64,000 nucleotides of DNA from Isochrysis galbana (GCA_018136815.1 CM030941.1:2079539-2143538), one strand, 5' to 3'. Positions 10,163 through 21,151 are shown, counted from the stretch's first letter. The notes: generated from the sequence alone by a model not told the origin. Translations and numbers: made by a program.

Positions 10163-11569
10163 GTGGCTGAGTGGATGGTTGCCGCAACTCCCTTTGGCTC
10201 GACGCGACATACGGGTTGTGCCATTGACGACATCACGGTCGAGGCGCTCCAACGCCACGGCATCAAATGGCGCGAAGGTGGCTCAGTGTACGAGGCCGTG
10301 CACGGCAAAGTGTCAGACAACGCATCGAATATGGCTAAAGGCTGGAGCGGCTTCGATGGCGGCTTCTGTGCGGCTCACACTCTCGAGTTGTCGGTGAAAG
10401 AATTCACGGGCGCGCCTGGGGTTCGTGAGACATTGGCACGGGCCAAAGGCATCGTCAGCTACTTCCACCGCTCGACAGTTGGCATTCAAGATCTGTGCAC
10501 CATCCAAAGGGAGCTTGGGCTTCCAACCAAGAAGCCTGTACAGGACGTAGCCACGCGCTGGTTCTCCTCCTTCCAGATGGTTGAGTGGTTTCGGGAGCAC
10601 CGCCAGGCTGTGCAAATGTACGACGTGAAGTACGGCGCGGAGGCATCGAGGAATGATGCCTACAAGTCCAACCGGCTGGGCCACATCGATTGGGAGATCA
10701 TCGATCAAAGTCTGGCTGTCCTGCAAGCGCCTGCGCAAGTCACGAAGCTCCTGGAAGGCACTACTTACGTCTCGATCTCGCTCGTGCTCCCAAGCATCTA
10801 CCGCCTGCTCGAAGGTCTCGGCAGCTCGAGCATCTACATGGCGTGGAAGGCACCGGGTCAGCAATGGATGCCCGCAAGCAGGCTGCATGCGGCAGTGAAG
10901 GCGGCGCGGAAGCTTTTGCATGATGACTTGAATCGGCGATGGATCGATGAATTGCCCGGCGCTCAGCGTGATGAGCTCGATGTCGCCACCCTCCTTGATC
11001 CACGCTTCAAAGGCTACGAGTTCCCGGGCATTGAGGAGGACGCACTGAGTGCAGAAAAGGACCGTGCTATGGGATCGCTGAAGGGTGTGTGGGCCAGCTG
11101 TTGGAAACCAGCTTCGCCTGTCACGCCGCTAGTGACAGCGGCTCCTCAGGTGCAGATGGAGTCGAAGAAGCGTGCAAAGCCATCAGACTTTTCGGGTGCT
11201 GTGAGCTCGGTCTTCGCGCTTCCGCTCGCGCCCACGCTTGACCTCCCCGACATTGAAGAGGCGGCAGATGAGGTGCGAGACGAGCTCGAGATTTATCTCT
11301 CACTTCCTAAGGAGGCTGACATGGATGTAGATGTGCTAGCTTGGTGGCGCTTGCGCGATCGCAAGGCACCCTCAGGACCCGGACCGGGCGGGACGGACGC
11401 GTTGCCGCAATTGGCGAAAATGGCACGCCAATACCTTGGTCGGCCTGCCTCGTCCGCCGGTGTGGAGCGAGCCTTCTCAAAGGCCGGCAAGCTGCACGAT
11501 GACTTGAAGGCAGGTCAATCGGATGACTCCCTTGCCCACGCCCTCCTAGCGGGTAAGAATTGTCCGTGA
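10163..11569 (+). CDS. hAT-family transposase, N-terminally short
   Basis: Cut-and-paste DNA transposase, 468 residues from the first ATG in frame. VSDNASNMAKG followed by FCAAHTLELSV matches the hAT block around the second catalytic Asp. DVATRWFSSFQMV matches the next conserved segment, and DVATLLDPRFK lies before the C-terminus. The end (YLSLPKEADMDVDVLAWW, then RQYLGRPASSAGVERAFSKA) is the hATC dimerisation domain. The first catalytic Asp and any BED zinc finger are not in this frame; they would have to lie upstream, where copy A of the repeated module sits in other frames. The copy is either truncated or spliced. No clear terminal inverted repeats were found around it. Confidence 0.9.
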   Translation: MAEWMVAATPFGSTRHTGCAIDDITVEALQRHGIKWREGGSVYEAVHGKVSDNASNMAKGWSGFDGGFCAAHTLELSVKEFTGAPGVRETLARAKGIVSYFHRSTVGIQDLCTIQRELGLPTKKPVQDVATRWFSSFQMVEWFREHRQAVQMYDVKYGAEASRNDAYKSNRLGHIDWEIIDQSLAVLQAPAQVTKLLEGTTYVSISLVLPSIYRLLEGLGSSSIYMAWKAPGQQWMPASRLHAAVKAARKLLHDDLNRRWIDELPGAQRDELDVATLLDPRFKGYEFPGIEEDALSAEKDRAMGSLKGVWASCWKPASPVTPLVTAAPQVQMESKKRAKPSDFSGAVSSVFALPLAPTLDLPDIEEAADEVRDELEIYLSLPKEADMDVDVLAWWRLRDRKAPSGPGPGGTDALPQLAKMARQYLGRPASSAGVERAFSKAGKLHDDLKAGQSDDSLAHALLAGKNCP

Positions 11570-11684
11570 CGCCTTACTTCTTACTTAGCCCCCAGCGAGC
11601 CTGTCGATTGTCGTCTGTCTCTGCATTCGATCGGTCGATCGCTTGTGGCTTGTATAGTGTATAGTGGCTTGTGGACCCTATTAT

Positions 11685-11815
11685 TAGCTTAATAATAGGA
11701 TTGGCGGCCACAGCTAACATATTAGATATAGATAGTGCACTTCGGCTAACATATTAGATACTAATAGTGCGATTTGCCAAGTAGATACCTAATATCTAGA
11801 TATTAGGCTAACATG
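11685..11815. repeat. AT-rich short tandem repeats
   Basis: Imperfect tandem units of about 34 bp starting GCTAACATATTAGATA (near 11716 and 11750), and a third partial GCTAACATG near 11808, in AT-rich sequence between the hAT gene and module copy B. Probably transposon-end sequence; no coding capacity. Confidence 0.5.
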
Positions 11816-12255
11816 TTCACAGGCCTACTGGCAAGAAAAGGCGCAGGGTGAGCTTCTCGGGCGAGGTGCTGCGCGACGTCGCTGCATGCCTGCTGAGTGA
11901 AATTCTTGCCCACTTTGTCCTCGAACCCTGGGCCTGAGTATGGCCGCTCCACCCAACACAGCCACTGCTGGCCGTCCGCGTCCAACATCACTCCCTGGAG
12001 CCATTGCTCTGTGCACACTGCCATCTGCCCAGCTGCCACTGCCTCTGCCACGACATCGGCTGCCTCTTCATCGTTGGGTGGGTCGCACACCGGGCACAGA
12101 AGCGCAGACGATGTGGGCAGATCGCCACGCTGCACTTGCACCACGTGCAGAGGCGGCGCGGCATGCTCGGGGGCCGCAGAACCTGCGCTGGGGAGCCCAC
12201 CCAACTCAACTGGAATGGTGCCCAGCGGGTCGTCGAAGGCAGGCATCCCATACAT
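11803..12255 (-). CDS. Unknown protein carrying the CPVCD/W-rich module, copy B
   Basis: Open frame of 150 residues from MYGMPAFDDPLG; the frame stays open upstream to 12342. The conserved part reads LLCPVCDPPNDEEAADVVAE, AVCTEQWLQGVMLDADGQQW and LCWVERPYSGPGF. Copy A and copy C share Cys-x2-Cys-Asp, a run of acidic and Ala residues, Cys-x3-Trp-Leu-x-Gly and Asp-Gly-x-Gln-Trp. The upstream end of the repeat on this strand is TTAAGGTGGTTCC at 12371. I do not recognise the domain; a BRCT-like Trp segment was considered but the rest does not fit. It may be transposon-borne rather than a host gene. Confidence 0.45.
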   Translation of the reverse strand: MYGMPAFDDPLGTIPVELGGLPSAGSAAPEHAAPPLHVVQVQRGDLPTSSALLCPVCDPPNDEEAADVVAEAVAAGQMAVCTEQWLQGVMLDADGQQWLCWVERPYSGPGFEDKVGKNFTQQACSDVAQHLAREAHPAPFLASRPVNMLA

Positions 12256-12505
12256 CGCCACGGCCTCTCCTGGAGAGGGAGAGCTCCTCGCTGGAGAGCG
12301 CGCGCACCTGCACCACCCGCCCCTCACCTGCCGATTTCCCACCTCTTCCTAAATCCTAAGGAACCACCTTAATGGTGCACCCATACTGTACTCTAGCTCA
12401 CAAGATGTCCTACGACTACGACACTATTTGTAGTCCCCCCTCGGTACTCCTACCTTCCCCCCCGTTTCCCTTGTGCGCCCGCGGGCGGTGGCGGCGGCGG
12501 CGGCG

Positions 12506-15325
12506 ATGGCCTCCGCGTCGGCGCCCCCCTCGCTGGTCGAGCTGTGCTGCAGTGTGGCGAGCGGCATGGCGAGCGTGGAGCAGCTCTCGCGCCTATCGCC
12601 GCGCGTGCGCGCCCGCCTCCTCCATCACGCTATCCTCGCGCACACCTTGGATGAGGAGGCACTGGCGGTCTGTGGCGGCCACAGCCTTCACCTCTCCGGC
12701 TCCAAGCTGAGTGACCGTGGGCTCTCGCTGGCAGCGGCGGCGTGCGGCGGCGCGCTGGTCGAGCTGGACATCTCGCGATGCGTCCACCTTCACGATCCGG
12801 CGCTCGCCGCACTCGTCGCCGCCTGCGCCAACCTGAGCGTGCTGCGGATGAGCCACTGTAGGCTGACTGATGCGTCCGTCGCCACAATCGCACGCGGCTG
12901 CCGCAAGCTTGTCGAGCTGGACTACTCGTGGAACGGATCGGGGGTGGGCGACCCTGCGCTTCGCTCGCTCGCCTCCTACACCCCCCAGCTTCGCCACCTC
13001 GCCATCTGCGGCTCGCGCGCATCGGATGGCGCGCTGCTTGCACTGGCGTGCGCGTGCAGCAAGCTCGCGTCGCTCTCGGTGCGCGGCTGCCAGATGCTCA
13101 CCGAGTCGGGCGCGGTGGCCGCCTTCTCCAAGCTACCGTACCTGGAGGAGCTGCATCTCGCCCAGTGGCCCCATCTCTCCGAAGGCGCCATAGGCCTGCT
13201 GGCCGCGCGTTGCGCGTGTGTCAGCCGGATCGACGTATCCATGTGTGACCGGCTGGGCGACGCCGCAATCGCCACGGCCGCTGGCTTCCGCGGCCTGCGC
13301 CGCCTCGACTGCTACGGCAACATGCGGCTGCACAAGACGATACTCCGTTCCGCATCACTCACAAGCGTCTGCCTCTCTGGCTGCCGGACGATGGAGTCGC
13401 TCGACGTCGTTTGCCCGGCGCTGCAGACGCTTGAGCTGCACAACTGCCGAGAGCTATTGTCGGATAGCATCAGCAAGCTCGGGCGCACCTGCTCGCAGCT
13501 CACGTCGCTCGACCTCTCTGGCGGCAAGATGAGCTCGTTCCGGCTGAGCGCGCCCCGGCTCAAGCGTCTCGTCCTCTCCGGCTGTTCTAAGCTCGGCGAG
13601 CTCCAGCTCGAGTGCCCGGAGCTTCTCATGCTGCGGCTCGATGGCTGCGCGGCGTGTCCTCACGACGTACTCACGCCCGTGCTCGCCGCTTGCCCCAAGC
13701 TGGAGGCACTCGACCTGTCGGCTTGCCACCGGCTGCATCACGTCGACCTCGCGCATCCAGCACTGCGCCGCCTCGACCTCTGCTGGTGCCTCGAACTCGA
13801 GAGCGTAGCGCTCGACTGCCCGCGCCTCGCCTCAATTGCCATCCAGCAACCTCAGAGGCCCGAGACGCTTGCGCCGGCGCTAGCTGCCGCTTCGACCGAG
13901 CAGCCCGTCGCGCTCGCCGAGCTCCAGCTAGATCTGCGCGCCGGACTCGACGCCTCGCATATCGACGCCCTCCTGCCGCTGTGTAACCGGCTTCGTCAAC
14001 TCTCTCTCGGCGGAGCGGGGCTATGCGCTGGCCCCATCGCCGTTGCATGCAGTCGGCTGATCGGCGCGAGCCGCTCACTCGTCAGTCTTGACCTCTCGCG
14101 CGCTACCTCGCTAGACGACGATGGGCTCGCGTGCGTCCTAGCCGCCTGCCCTCAGGTGCGCCTGCTCGACGTATCAAAGCTCTTTGCACTCTGCTCCCCG
14201 CGCATCGCGTTGCGGTCGGTGTGCGAACTGCGGCTATCAGACTGCTCGGCCCTCATCAGCCCCGATGTTAATTGCCCCGCCATGCACACTCTGCTGCTCG
14301 GCGGCTCGGAGTGGCTGCGAGAGGTGCGCGTGTGCTCCGGGTCTCTTCGAAGCCTCACGCTCGCTGGCTGCCGAGCCCTGCGCGTGCCCTCGCTCGAGTG
14401 CGAGCATCTCGAGGTGCTGGATCTTTCCTCTTGTTTCGCACTGGACGCCGACGCACTAGAGCTGATCGTGTCGCGCTCGCACCGGCTGCACCGGCTGTAC
14501 GCGTGCGGCTGCCGCCGCATATACGCCCTCTCGCTCCAGAGTGCATCGCTCCGCGAGTTGTACCTCTCGTGGTGCTCGCAGCTCAGCTCGCTCGAGCTCA
14601 AGTGCGTTGCGCTCACATCGCTTTACGCGCATGGCTGCATCAAGTTGTCTGCCCCGCACGTCGAATGCCCGACACTCCGGCTTCTCGAGATGCAGAAGTG
14701 CAAGGCCATCACTGAGGTGGCGTTGCCAGCCCTGATGCAGGTGCGCGCCCATCACTTGATCTCGGCAACGCACTCGCGCGATGCCCTCCCCCCACCACGT
14801 GCAGTCTCGGAGCTCCTCATCCGGCGGGAACACGGGCCGCCCCGCGACGTTGCGCTTTCCACTCACGCCCTCTTACATGCTCCCAAACTGCGTGCCAACG
14901 CCATACCCCCTCACCACTGTGCATCTGTGGCGTGACAGACGAGTATACGCCTTCAAGTGCTGAACCTGACAGACTGCCAGATGCTCCGCTCGCCCATCGT
15001 TCTTTCGGCCAGCCTGGTCACGCTCCACTTGTACAATTGTTTGGAGCTCTGCTCCGCATCGATATCATGTCCAAATCTGGAGACACTCAACCTCACCTAT
15101 TGCGTCAGCCTTGTCAAGCTATCGCTTCAATGCCCCAAGCTTGCCTCGCTCCTTTGTGCGGGCTGCAAACAGCTGAGCGATAGTGTAGTTCTGGGAGTAC
15201 TCGCCGCATGTCCTGCGCTCAATAACTTTGATCTCAAAGCTTGCACGCATCTGCAGCCCACTACGCTTGTCGCGGCGGAACAGATCACTAAAGCACGCGT
15301 GGGACAAGCGCCCGCTGCTCGGTGA
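12506..15325 (+). CDS. Leucine-rich-repeat protein of the AMN1/F-box LRR type
   Basis: About 940 residues in two exons, 12506-14740 and 14939-15325; the 198-bp intron has donor GTGCGC and acceptor GACAG, and the join reads ALMQ-TSIRLQVLNLTDCQ. Nearly the whole protein is ~25 LRRs of the cysteine-containing class (for example LVELDISRCVHLHDPALAAL, LRRLDCYGNM, LTSLDLSGGK). The N-terminus, LVELCCSVASGM followed by LSRLSPRVRARLLHHAI, resembles the short helical box before LRRs in cullin-adaptor-like proteins, but no clear F-box is visible. Such solenoids usually bind proteins as E3-ligase substrate receptors. An ATG at 12473 in the same frame is an alternative start; 12506 follows a GCGG run and has a good context (GCGATGG). 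Confidence 0.85.
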
Positions 15326-16270
15326 CGGGATGCGGCCACCGCCCTATTGCTGTCCTCGCTCCATGGCTGCGTCAAGCGAGGCCTACGGGCCCAAGAGTGT
15401 ATTTTGCGTCGACCCTAGCTCGCCGACACCTATTTTCCGAGTGCCGTGCATAAGTTCAGGCCGGCCCAAGTCCATGGTCTCACCGGACTCCCTCTTGCTC
15501 ATCATGCGTGCTCGTGCCTCTGTCGGCCACGCCGCCTGTGATACGCCGGTATACATTGGCTACAACAGCAAGAGAAGAAGATGCTGCTGATTCTTTGTCT
15601 TCTCCGTTCGATTACCTTCATGTCCGGCTAGTCTCTGTTCGCACATGCCGTGCGGTGCTTGTCCAATTTTTACGGCTGTGTGCTTGTCCGTGTGGCAACT
15701 CGCAATCTGCGGGCAGCGGATGAGGGTATAAGCATTTTTCAGATTCATGTGTCGGGTGTTCGTCTTGGCGTTGTTCTGTTTTTTTCGTTTGTGTTTGTTT
15801 GAGATCTAGGCGCTGTTCTTTTTTTTATCGTTTGTGTTTGTTTGGGATCGAGGCGCTCTTTGTGAGATGTGAGAGCTGCCGATGGCATAGAGCAAGCATT
15901 TGTGCGTGTAATGTGTAGCCATACGTCATATGTCGTGTAATGTGTAGCTGAGCTGCCCTCCCACATGAGGTGCTCTTGGGGTGGGAGGGTTTCCCACTGT
16001 TGGAGGGGGGCGTCTCAAAGACCCCCTGCATGATACGGAGAGCCATGGTGGCAACCTGTTCGGTGCCAGCTGCTCGCCACCCCGCGCGCTCGCGCGGGTG
16101 TGGTTTGGATGAGCTTTGAGAGGGCTTTCTGACGAGCCGCCTCGGGCGGCGTGGGGCGTCCCAGGTGGGGCACAGTGGCGAGGGTCGCCTGGGGCTCGGG
16201 AGCGGTCGCGGCACGCTCCATAGTTCAAAGTAGTATAACAATAACAATAGTTTTTAGCCCGCGAGCTATA
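15326..16270. other. Intergenic; short tandem repeat inside
   Basis: No gene recognised. At 15767-15855 an imperfect ~44-bp unit (core TCGTTTGTGTTTGTTTG then GATC-AGGCGCT) is repeated twice. The rest is unremarkable and may include the 3' UTR of the LRR gene. Confidence 0.5.
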
Positions 16271-16276
16271 ATAATA

Positions 16277-17110
16277 ATAATATAACTGAGCATTAGTACC
16301 ACTACTCTCACTAGCCCTGGTACAAAAAAAAACCTTTTAATGTTCTCGCCTTGCGCGCGGCCACGGGTTTAACTACTATAGCCACGCCCACTTCCCTTCC
16401 TCTCCCTCGCTTCCCGCCTTGCGGCAACTCCCCTCGTGCACTACTTGGGGCCCAGGTTGCGGGGGGGGGTTAGGTTTGGCGGGGTGCACCGACCCCTAGT
16501 GGAGATTCCCCGTCTTCCTCCTGTGCCTCTAAAAAAAAACAAAAAACTTCTTAATAGTCTCGCCGCGCGCGCGACCCTGCACAGTATCTTCGCAGCCACG
16601 CCCGCTTCCCTTCTCTCCCCCTCCACCTGCCTTGCGGCTCGTCCCCTCGTGCTCTACCTAGGGGCTGGGTGTAGTGGGTTTCCAGTGGCAGACGGTGTGT
16701 GCCGGTTCTCGACGGCCTGGTTCTCGCCTTCCTCCTGTGCCTTCGGGCTACCGGCTGATGTGTGTTTGTTCCTTGTGCTGGGCGTCGGGCAACTGTGGTC
16801 AATGTGACTAAGATCTGTTGTCGGTTGGTCGGCTCGCGGTTATCGGCGAGGGGTCGCTTGGTTAGGCAAGACGCTCTGCTATGTTGAGGGCTTTTGCTAC
16901 CAGAGATAGATTCGTGTTCATGACTAGGGCGCCTTTGTTGTTAGTTGAAAAGACAGGGGCGCTGAGGTCGTGTGGAAATTTCTTTTTCGGCTTCCTTCCC
17001 TGGGTGGCCTTGCGCGTACGTGCGGTTGAGAAAACGTCCGGAGGTTCTCGGCCTCTAACGAGGACGCGGGTCGCGAGCCGCACTCCCAGGCCCGCATGGG
17101 CCAGCTCTCG
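16277..17110 (+). repeat. Composite retroelement debris
   Basis: 16277-16320 repeats the start of the 9467 repeat. Two related blocks follow, at 16335 and 16548, each beginning with an A-run then CTT(T/C)TTAAT-GT(T/C)TCGCC-GCGCG and continuing through CCACGCCC(A/G)CTTCCCTTC. 16540-16930 is the inverted partner of 2310-2760, ending in a minus-strand MNTNLSLVAKALNIAE reading. The word after each A-run recurs at 29610 and 31607 and seems to mark one end of this family. Confidence 0.55.
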
Positions 17111-17666
17111 TACTGACTCCCCCCCCCATCCCTGGTCGCCAGGCAGACAGGGGCCTCAGGGCGACACCCAAGGCCAGCGAGGCGAGCGAGGGAGAGGCAG
17201 GGGGGGCCAGGGGCTGAGCCCCAGCCTCCACTGCCCCCTGAGCTGCCCCTGCTGGCCCTCTGGGCGCCCCTGAAGGACCTCTGAGAGCAGGCCATGGCGC
17301 GCCGCATGGCGACGCGCCGCGGGGACCGGGGCGGAAGAGAATGGAACGAGGGAGAGGGGGGGATTTGCCCCCCCCCTCGATGGAGTGTGGTGAGAAACGA
17401 GCCCCGTTTGCGTTAGCAAACGGGCGAAGGGGGGCGGCTGGCGATAGGAGGGAGATGGGAAGGGAGCGGCTCAAGACGTCTCGGATACCCTTGTGGCAGG
17501 TATACTCGAGGCGCAGTTGCTTATTTCTCGAGAACTGCTCGCGGCGTGAGCTGGTAAGGGCCGTTCTCCTTTTTTGACGATAGGTTCCTCCCCCCCCCCC
17601 CGGTGCTTTTTCCTGGAGAGTCGGCCGGCGTCGTTCGGTCCGCCTCAATGGGTTTTCCCCCTCATT
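17111..17666. other. Intergenic, no gene seen
   Basis: GC-rich, low-complexity sequence with short open frames in several phases and no recognisable domain. Confidence 0.4.
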
Positions 17667-17840
17667 TTAACTTGTGGGGAGTTAGAATGGGAGCCGGGGG
17701 CCTGCGAGGGGGGAGATGTGGAGGGGTGCATAGGTGTATGTATCTGTGACAACAGCACGCGCCAAGGTGTACGGGCAAGTGCGCTGAGGGCTGTCGTGTT
17801 AGTACCGGGCTAGTGAGAGTAGTGGTACTAATGCTCAGTT
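17667..17840 (-). repeat. 174-bp dispersed repeat, inverted copy
   Basis: Reverse complement of 9467-9640 with about ten differences. It lies 8.2 kb away, bounding with its partner a region that holds the hAT gene, module copies A and B and the LRR gene. The edge word TTAACTTGTGGGG is the reverse complement of the edge at 9640. Confidence 0.85.
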
Positions 17841-18657
17841 AGATTAAGAAACAGAGGACGAGGGGGTTTGTGCTTCTTGGGTTGATTGTAGTTGGAAGAG
17901 GGTTGAATTGTTGCGCGCAATCTTCGTTGACCGCTATGTGCCACGGGCCCCTCGCCGAGCGGGCCCAGAAGTCTGGCTCGGGGTCGACTCCCTCGAGCTC
18001 TAGAAGAAGTTCGACGATGGCGGCGTACACCGTCGTGTCCTGGATTATGATGTCTCCGGCTTGGTGGAATGAGAGTTCGAAGGCGGAGTCTGAGTCTGCC
18101 ATGTTGTTGTCGTCTTCAGAGTCTTGATCCTGTGCCGTGTGGTGTGGGGCGTCCGTGCTCAGTGTCGTGCGGGTGAGGGCTGTGGGTGGTGTCACTTTGC
18201 TCTGGTCCTCCTCAGGGGGGTTGTATGCTCGTGCCTCATGTGTGCGGCGTGCTGTGTATGAGGGGGTTTCTCTGGAGAGTTTGTACGTTGTGATGAGGTG
18301 GATGTGGTGCCCATAGGGGCCACCCGGCCTCGGGCCGCGCTGCCGGAGCAGCGCGGCCCTTGCCAGGGCGAGAGGGGCCTCTGCCATAAGGCATGCCCAA
18401 TGGAAGGGTGGCTGCATGGGCCTGGCATTGGTGGGGTGTTGCCAGCAGCCTGCTGCCCCCCATGGGGGAGACCAGCATGGCTGCCATAGGTGGTGTGGCC
18501 GGGGCCACGGGCCGTGTGGCGCGACCGGAGTCGCACGCACCTGCTCGGCCTCGGTGGGCGGACGCGGCCGCTTCGATAGCGGCTGCTCCATGGGCACTGG
18601 TGGGGCGCCCTCGGCGGGGGGCCCGAAGGAGAGGGGAGTCGCGGCGGCGCGCTCCAT
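17839..18657 (-). CDS. Hypothetical ORF, retroelement ORF1-like
   Basis: 272 residues starting MERAAATPLSFG and including a basic patch LSKRPRPPTE. The C-terminal third is acidic and looks globular (DSDSAFELSFHQAGDIIIQD, LLLELEGVDPEPDFW). The start resembles the ORF at 42345, which begins MERAPPPS and has SPKRPRQDD, so the two may be first ORFs of related LINE-like elements. It directly abuts the 17667 repeat. No zinc knuckle is seen, and the function is not recognised. Confidence 0.4.
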   Translation of the reverse strand: MERAAATPLSFGPPAEGAPPVPMEQPLSKRPRPPTEAEQVRATPVAPHGPWPRPHHLWQPCWSPPWGAAGCWQHPTNARPMQPPFHWACLMAEAPLALARAALLRQRGPRPGGPYGHHIHLITTYKLSRETPSYTARRTHEARAYNPPEEDQSKVTPPTALTRTTLSTDAPHHTAQDQDSEDDNNMADSDSAFELSFHQAGDIIIQDTTVYAAIVELLLELEGVDPEPDFWARSARGPWHIAVNEDCAQQFNPLPTTINPRSTNPLVLCFLI

Positions 18658-19179
18658 CGCGTCTAAGTATAAACTTAGTTGAAATCCTTCTTACATACAA
18701 CCCTTCACCTTCACACCACTATCGAACGCACACTCACAGTAATACCCGTGTGGGCGGGCGGGGTGTGTGCGGTGGGAATGGCGTTGCCGGCGCTTGCGGT
18801 CGGGGTGCGTTGACAAGGAGCATGCAGGGGCATGCGGAGGCGCGTGGGGGGCATGCGGAGGTGTTGGGCACGTGCGGGGGTGGGGGACAATTGATCGCGC
18901 ACGGAAGGTTTCCTCCGGGTGGCGGACATTCGATGGCACATGAGCTGATTAAGGCCGTGGTATCAACTACATGCCGCAGTGTGAATACATGCTGAAATTG
19001 AAGGATTGCACGGACGGGGGCGTGCAGGGGATCGGCGCATCGCAAGTGCTCTCACTCAGCCCTAAATTGTTCTCACTATGAAATTACAATCTCACAGAAG
19101 ATAGGGATCGGCGGGCAAAAGGTGAACCAAGAGATTGCGCTGGGATTGATCTAGTACTTGTGATCCTCGCCGTTCGCCG
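18658..19179. other. Intergenic, no gene seen
   Basis: No supported coding region. It contains short G-rich, near-repeated GCATG(C/G)GG words at 18810-18880 and the probable 3' UTR of the BAG-like gene. Confidence 0.4.
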
Positions 19180-20730
19180 TCAGCTGTTGGCCACGCGCCG
19201 CTGCGCCTGAGCGATAGCTGTGCGTAACCGATCTGCCGCCGGGCCTAGATCTTCATCGAGCTGCACTCGTAGAGCCTTGCGTCGCGCACGCGCCTCTTGC
19301 CGCGAATCATGGTCCCCGATTCCATCTAGATCCAACGCATCGAGGCCGAAATTCAGCTTCGCGACTGAGGCTAGGGCATCTGAGGCATCCACAGCGACAG
19401 CGCTCACTACCTCGTCTGCCTCGACATCCTCGAAATCAACGCGATTCAGTGCGCTAGCGCATGCATTGACCGAGACAGAAGCACGATTCCATTCAGCCTC
19501 TAGCTCTTGGAGACGCGAAAGGACGCTTGATTCATCGCGGGCGTGATGCCCCGTCGATCCGGCTCCTTCCCATCCGCTCGCCATAGGCGCTTTAGACACG
19601 CCTGATGCCGAGGATGAGGTAGGTGCATTCATTCTTTCCCCGTCTCTAGGTGTTAGGTTTTCGCGCCGCAGGTTGACAACTTGGCCTGAATTCTCCATCT
19701 CCAACTGGAAACGGTTTTTCTCGAAAAGATACGCGACCACTCGCCCGTGCTTACCGTTGAGGAGGGCTCCCGTCTCCGAAGTGAGACCACTCACGAGCAC
19801 ACGACTATCTTGCTGCAATCTATCTGCCTTGCCCAGCATTCGAGCGGCGGAAGTTCCAACATCAGCAGAGGTCTGCCTTTCGCCTGAGCGCTTAGCAGTG
19901 GCGTCTTCCCGTGCTAGTCGTGCGGCTCGTCGCTGTTCCTTCAGCCGCTCCACCTGTGGCAGCATGTAGAGAGAAAGCGCAAATCAAATGCGATAGAGAA
20001 GATGCGGCACGACGAGCTCGTCCCGTCTCTCCATGGTAAGAGTCTGTGGCGTCGCAGCTTGTATGGCGAGCACACCTCCGTCTTGCCGTCAAAGTCCACA
20101 GTGCCGCCCGGCGGCGGGTCTCGCGCGGACGCTCCGGATGCCGACATGGACGCAAAGGGATCACCTCCAGCAAAGGGAGTGTCACAGAACGTGGTTGCTG
20201 CATTAGTCTGGGCTGCTGGCTCGGGCGGTGGCTTGAGCGTTATCACGACATCAACTGGCTGATTAGCAAGCAAGACGATCGAGCTGGCGAGCCGATGGTC
20301 ACCCAGCATGATCTCATCGACCGTGACACAAGATATATCAGCCGGCGTTGGCAGGCGGCCGGCGTAAAGTCCCACCTGACACAGACGCACACATAGAGCA
20401 GAGCGAGGGGGAGACAGGGCTGAGAGAAAACACGAACGCGCGGATGAATAGATGCGCAGAGAGAGGGGAGAGGGTGGGGAAGAGGGAGAGAGGAAAAGAT
20501 GGGGAGGGAGCGCGGGTGAGTATGCAGAGCGCAACGCCATGTTGGGCAGAAGAGGTGCGTGTGTGTGCGTGCTAGTTGTGTTCGTATGGCTCGCGCACCT
20601 TCCTCGAGTATGCCTTGAGGAAGGGCGCGAGCACCGCCTCCTCAAACGGCCGCTTGAGCAGCTTGGCCGAAAGAGTCATCCTCAGGTGCACTTCACCGCA
20701 GCTGACAAGACAGCTGCGCTCTTCGGACAT
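19180..20730 (-). CDS. BAG-domain-like protein with a novel N-terminal module
   Basis: 401 residues in three exons: 20599-20730, 20076-20375 and 19180-19953. The joins read AYSRK-VGLYAG and FDGKTE-VERLKE. The C-terminus (about 300-401) ends with LNFGLDALDLDGIGDHDSRQ, then ARRKALRVQLDEDL, and resembles the last helices of a BAG domain, which binds the Hsp70 ATPase domain and promotes nucleotide release. The middle has LLNGKHGRVVAYLF followed by VVNLRRENLTP, a small beta-barrel motif seen in algal proteins as GxxGxV...LRPENL. The N-terminus (HLRMTLSAKLLKRPFEEAVL, then TVDEIMLGDHRLASSIVLL) is unfamiliar; it could be ubiquitin-like, which would match BAG architecture. The start at 20730 was chosen because upstream codons are (GA)n-derived. 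The BAG call is by pattern only. Confidence 0.65.
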
Positions 20731-20769
20731 GGAGCCGCTGAGGCTGTGCGGCCGGGTGGGCCCGATTAG

Positions 20770-21021
20770 AGAGGGAGAGGAGGGGAGGGAGAGAGGGAGA
20801 GGAGAGAGGGGGAGAGGGGGGAGAGGGCGGGGGGGCAAGAGGGGGGGGGGGAGCGAGAGAGAGACAGAGAGAAGAGAGAAGAGAGAAGAGAGAAGAGAGA
20901 AGAGAGAAGAGAGAAGAGAGAAGAGAGAAGAGAGAAGAGAGAAGAGAGAAGAGAGAGAGAGAAGAGAGAGAGAGAGAGAAAGAGAGAGAGAGCGAGAGAG
21001 CGAGAGAGCGAGAGAGCGAAG

Positions 21022-21055
<34 letters not shown>

Positions 21056-21151
21056 CGAAGAGAGAGAGAGAGAGCGAAGAGAGAGAAAGAGCGAAGAGAG
21101 AGAGAGAGCGAAGAGAGAGAGAGAGTGAAGAGAGAGAGAGAGAGAGAGAGT

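Noticed and set aside
11803-12255. BRCT domain in the repeated module
   Set aside because: Only the Trp segment is reminiscent; the glycine turn and the preceding strands of BRCT are absent.
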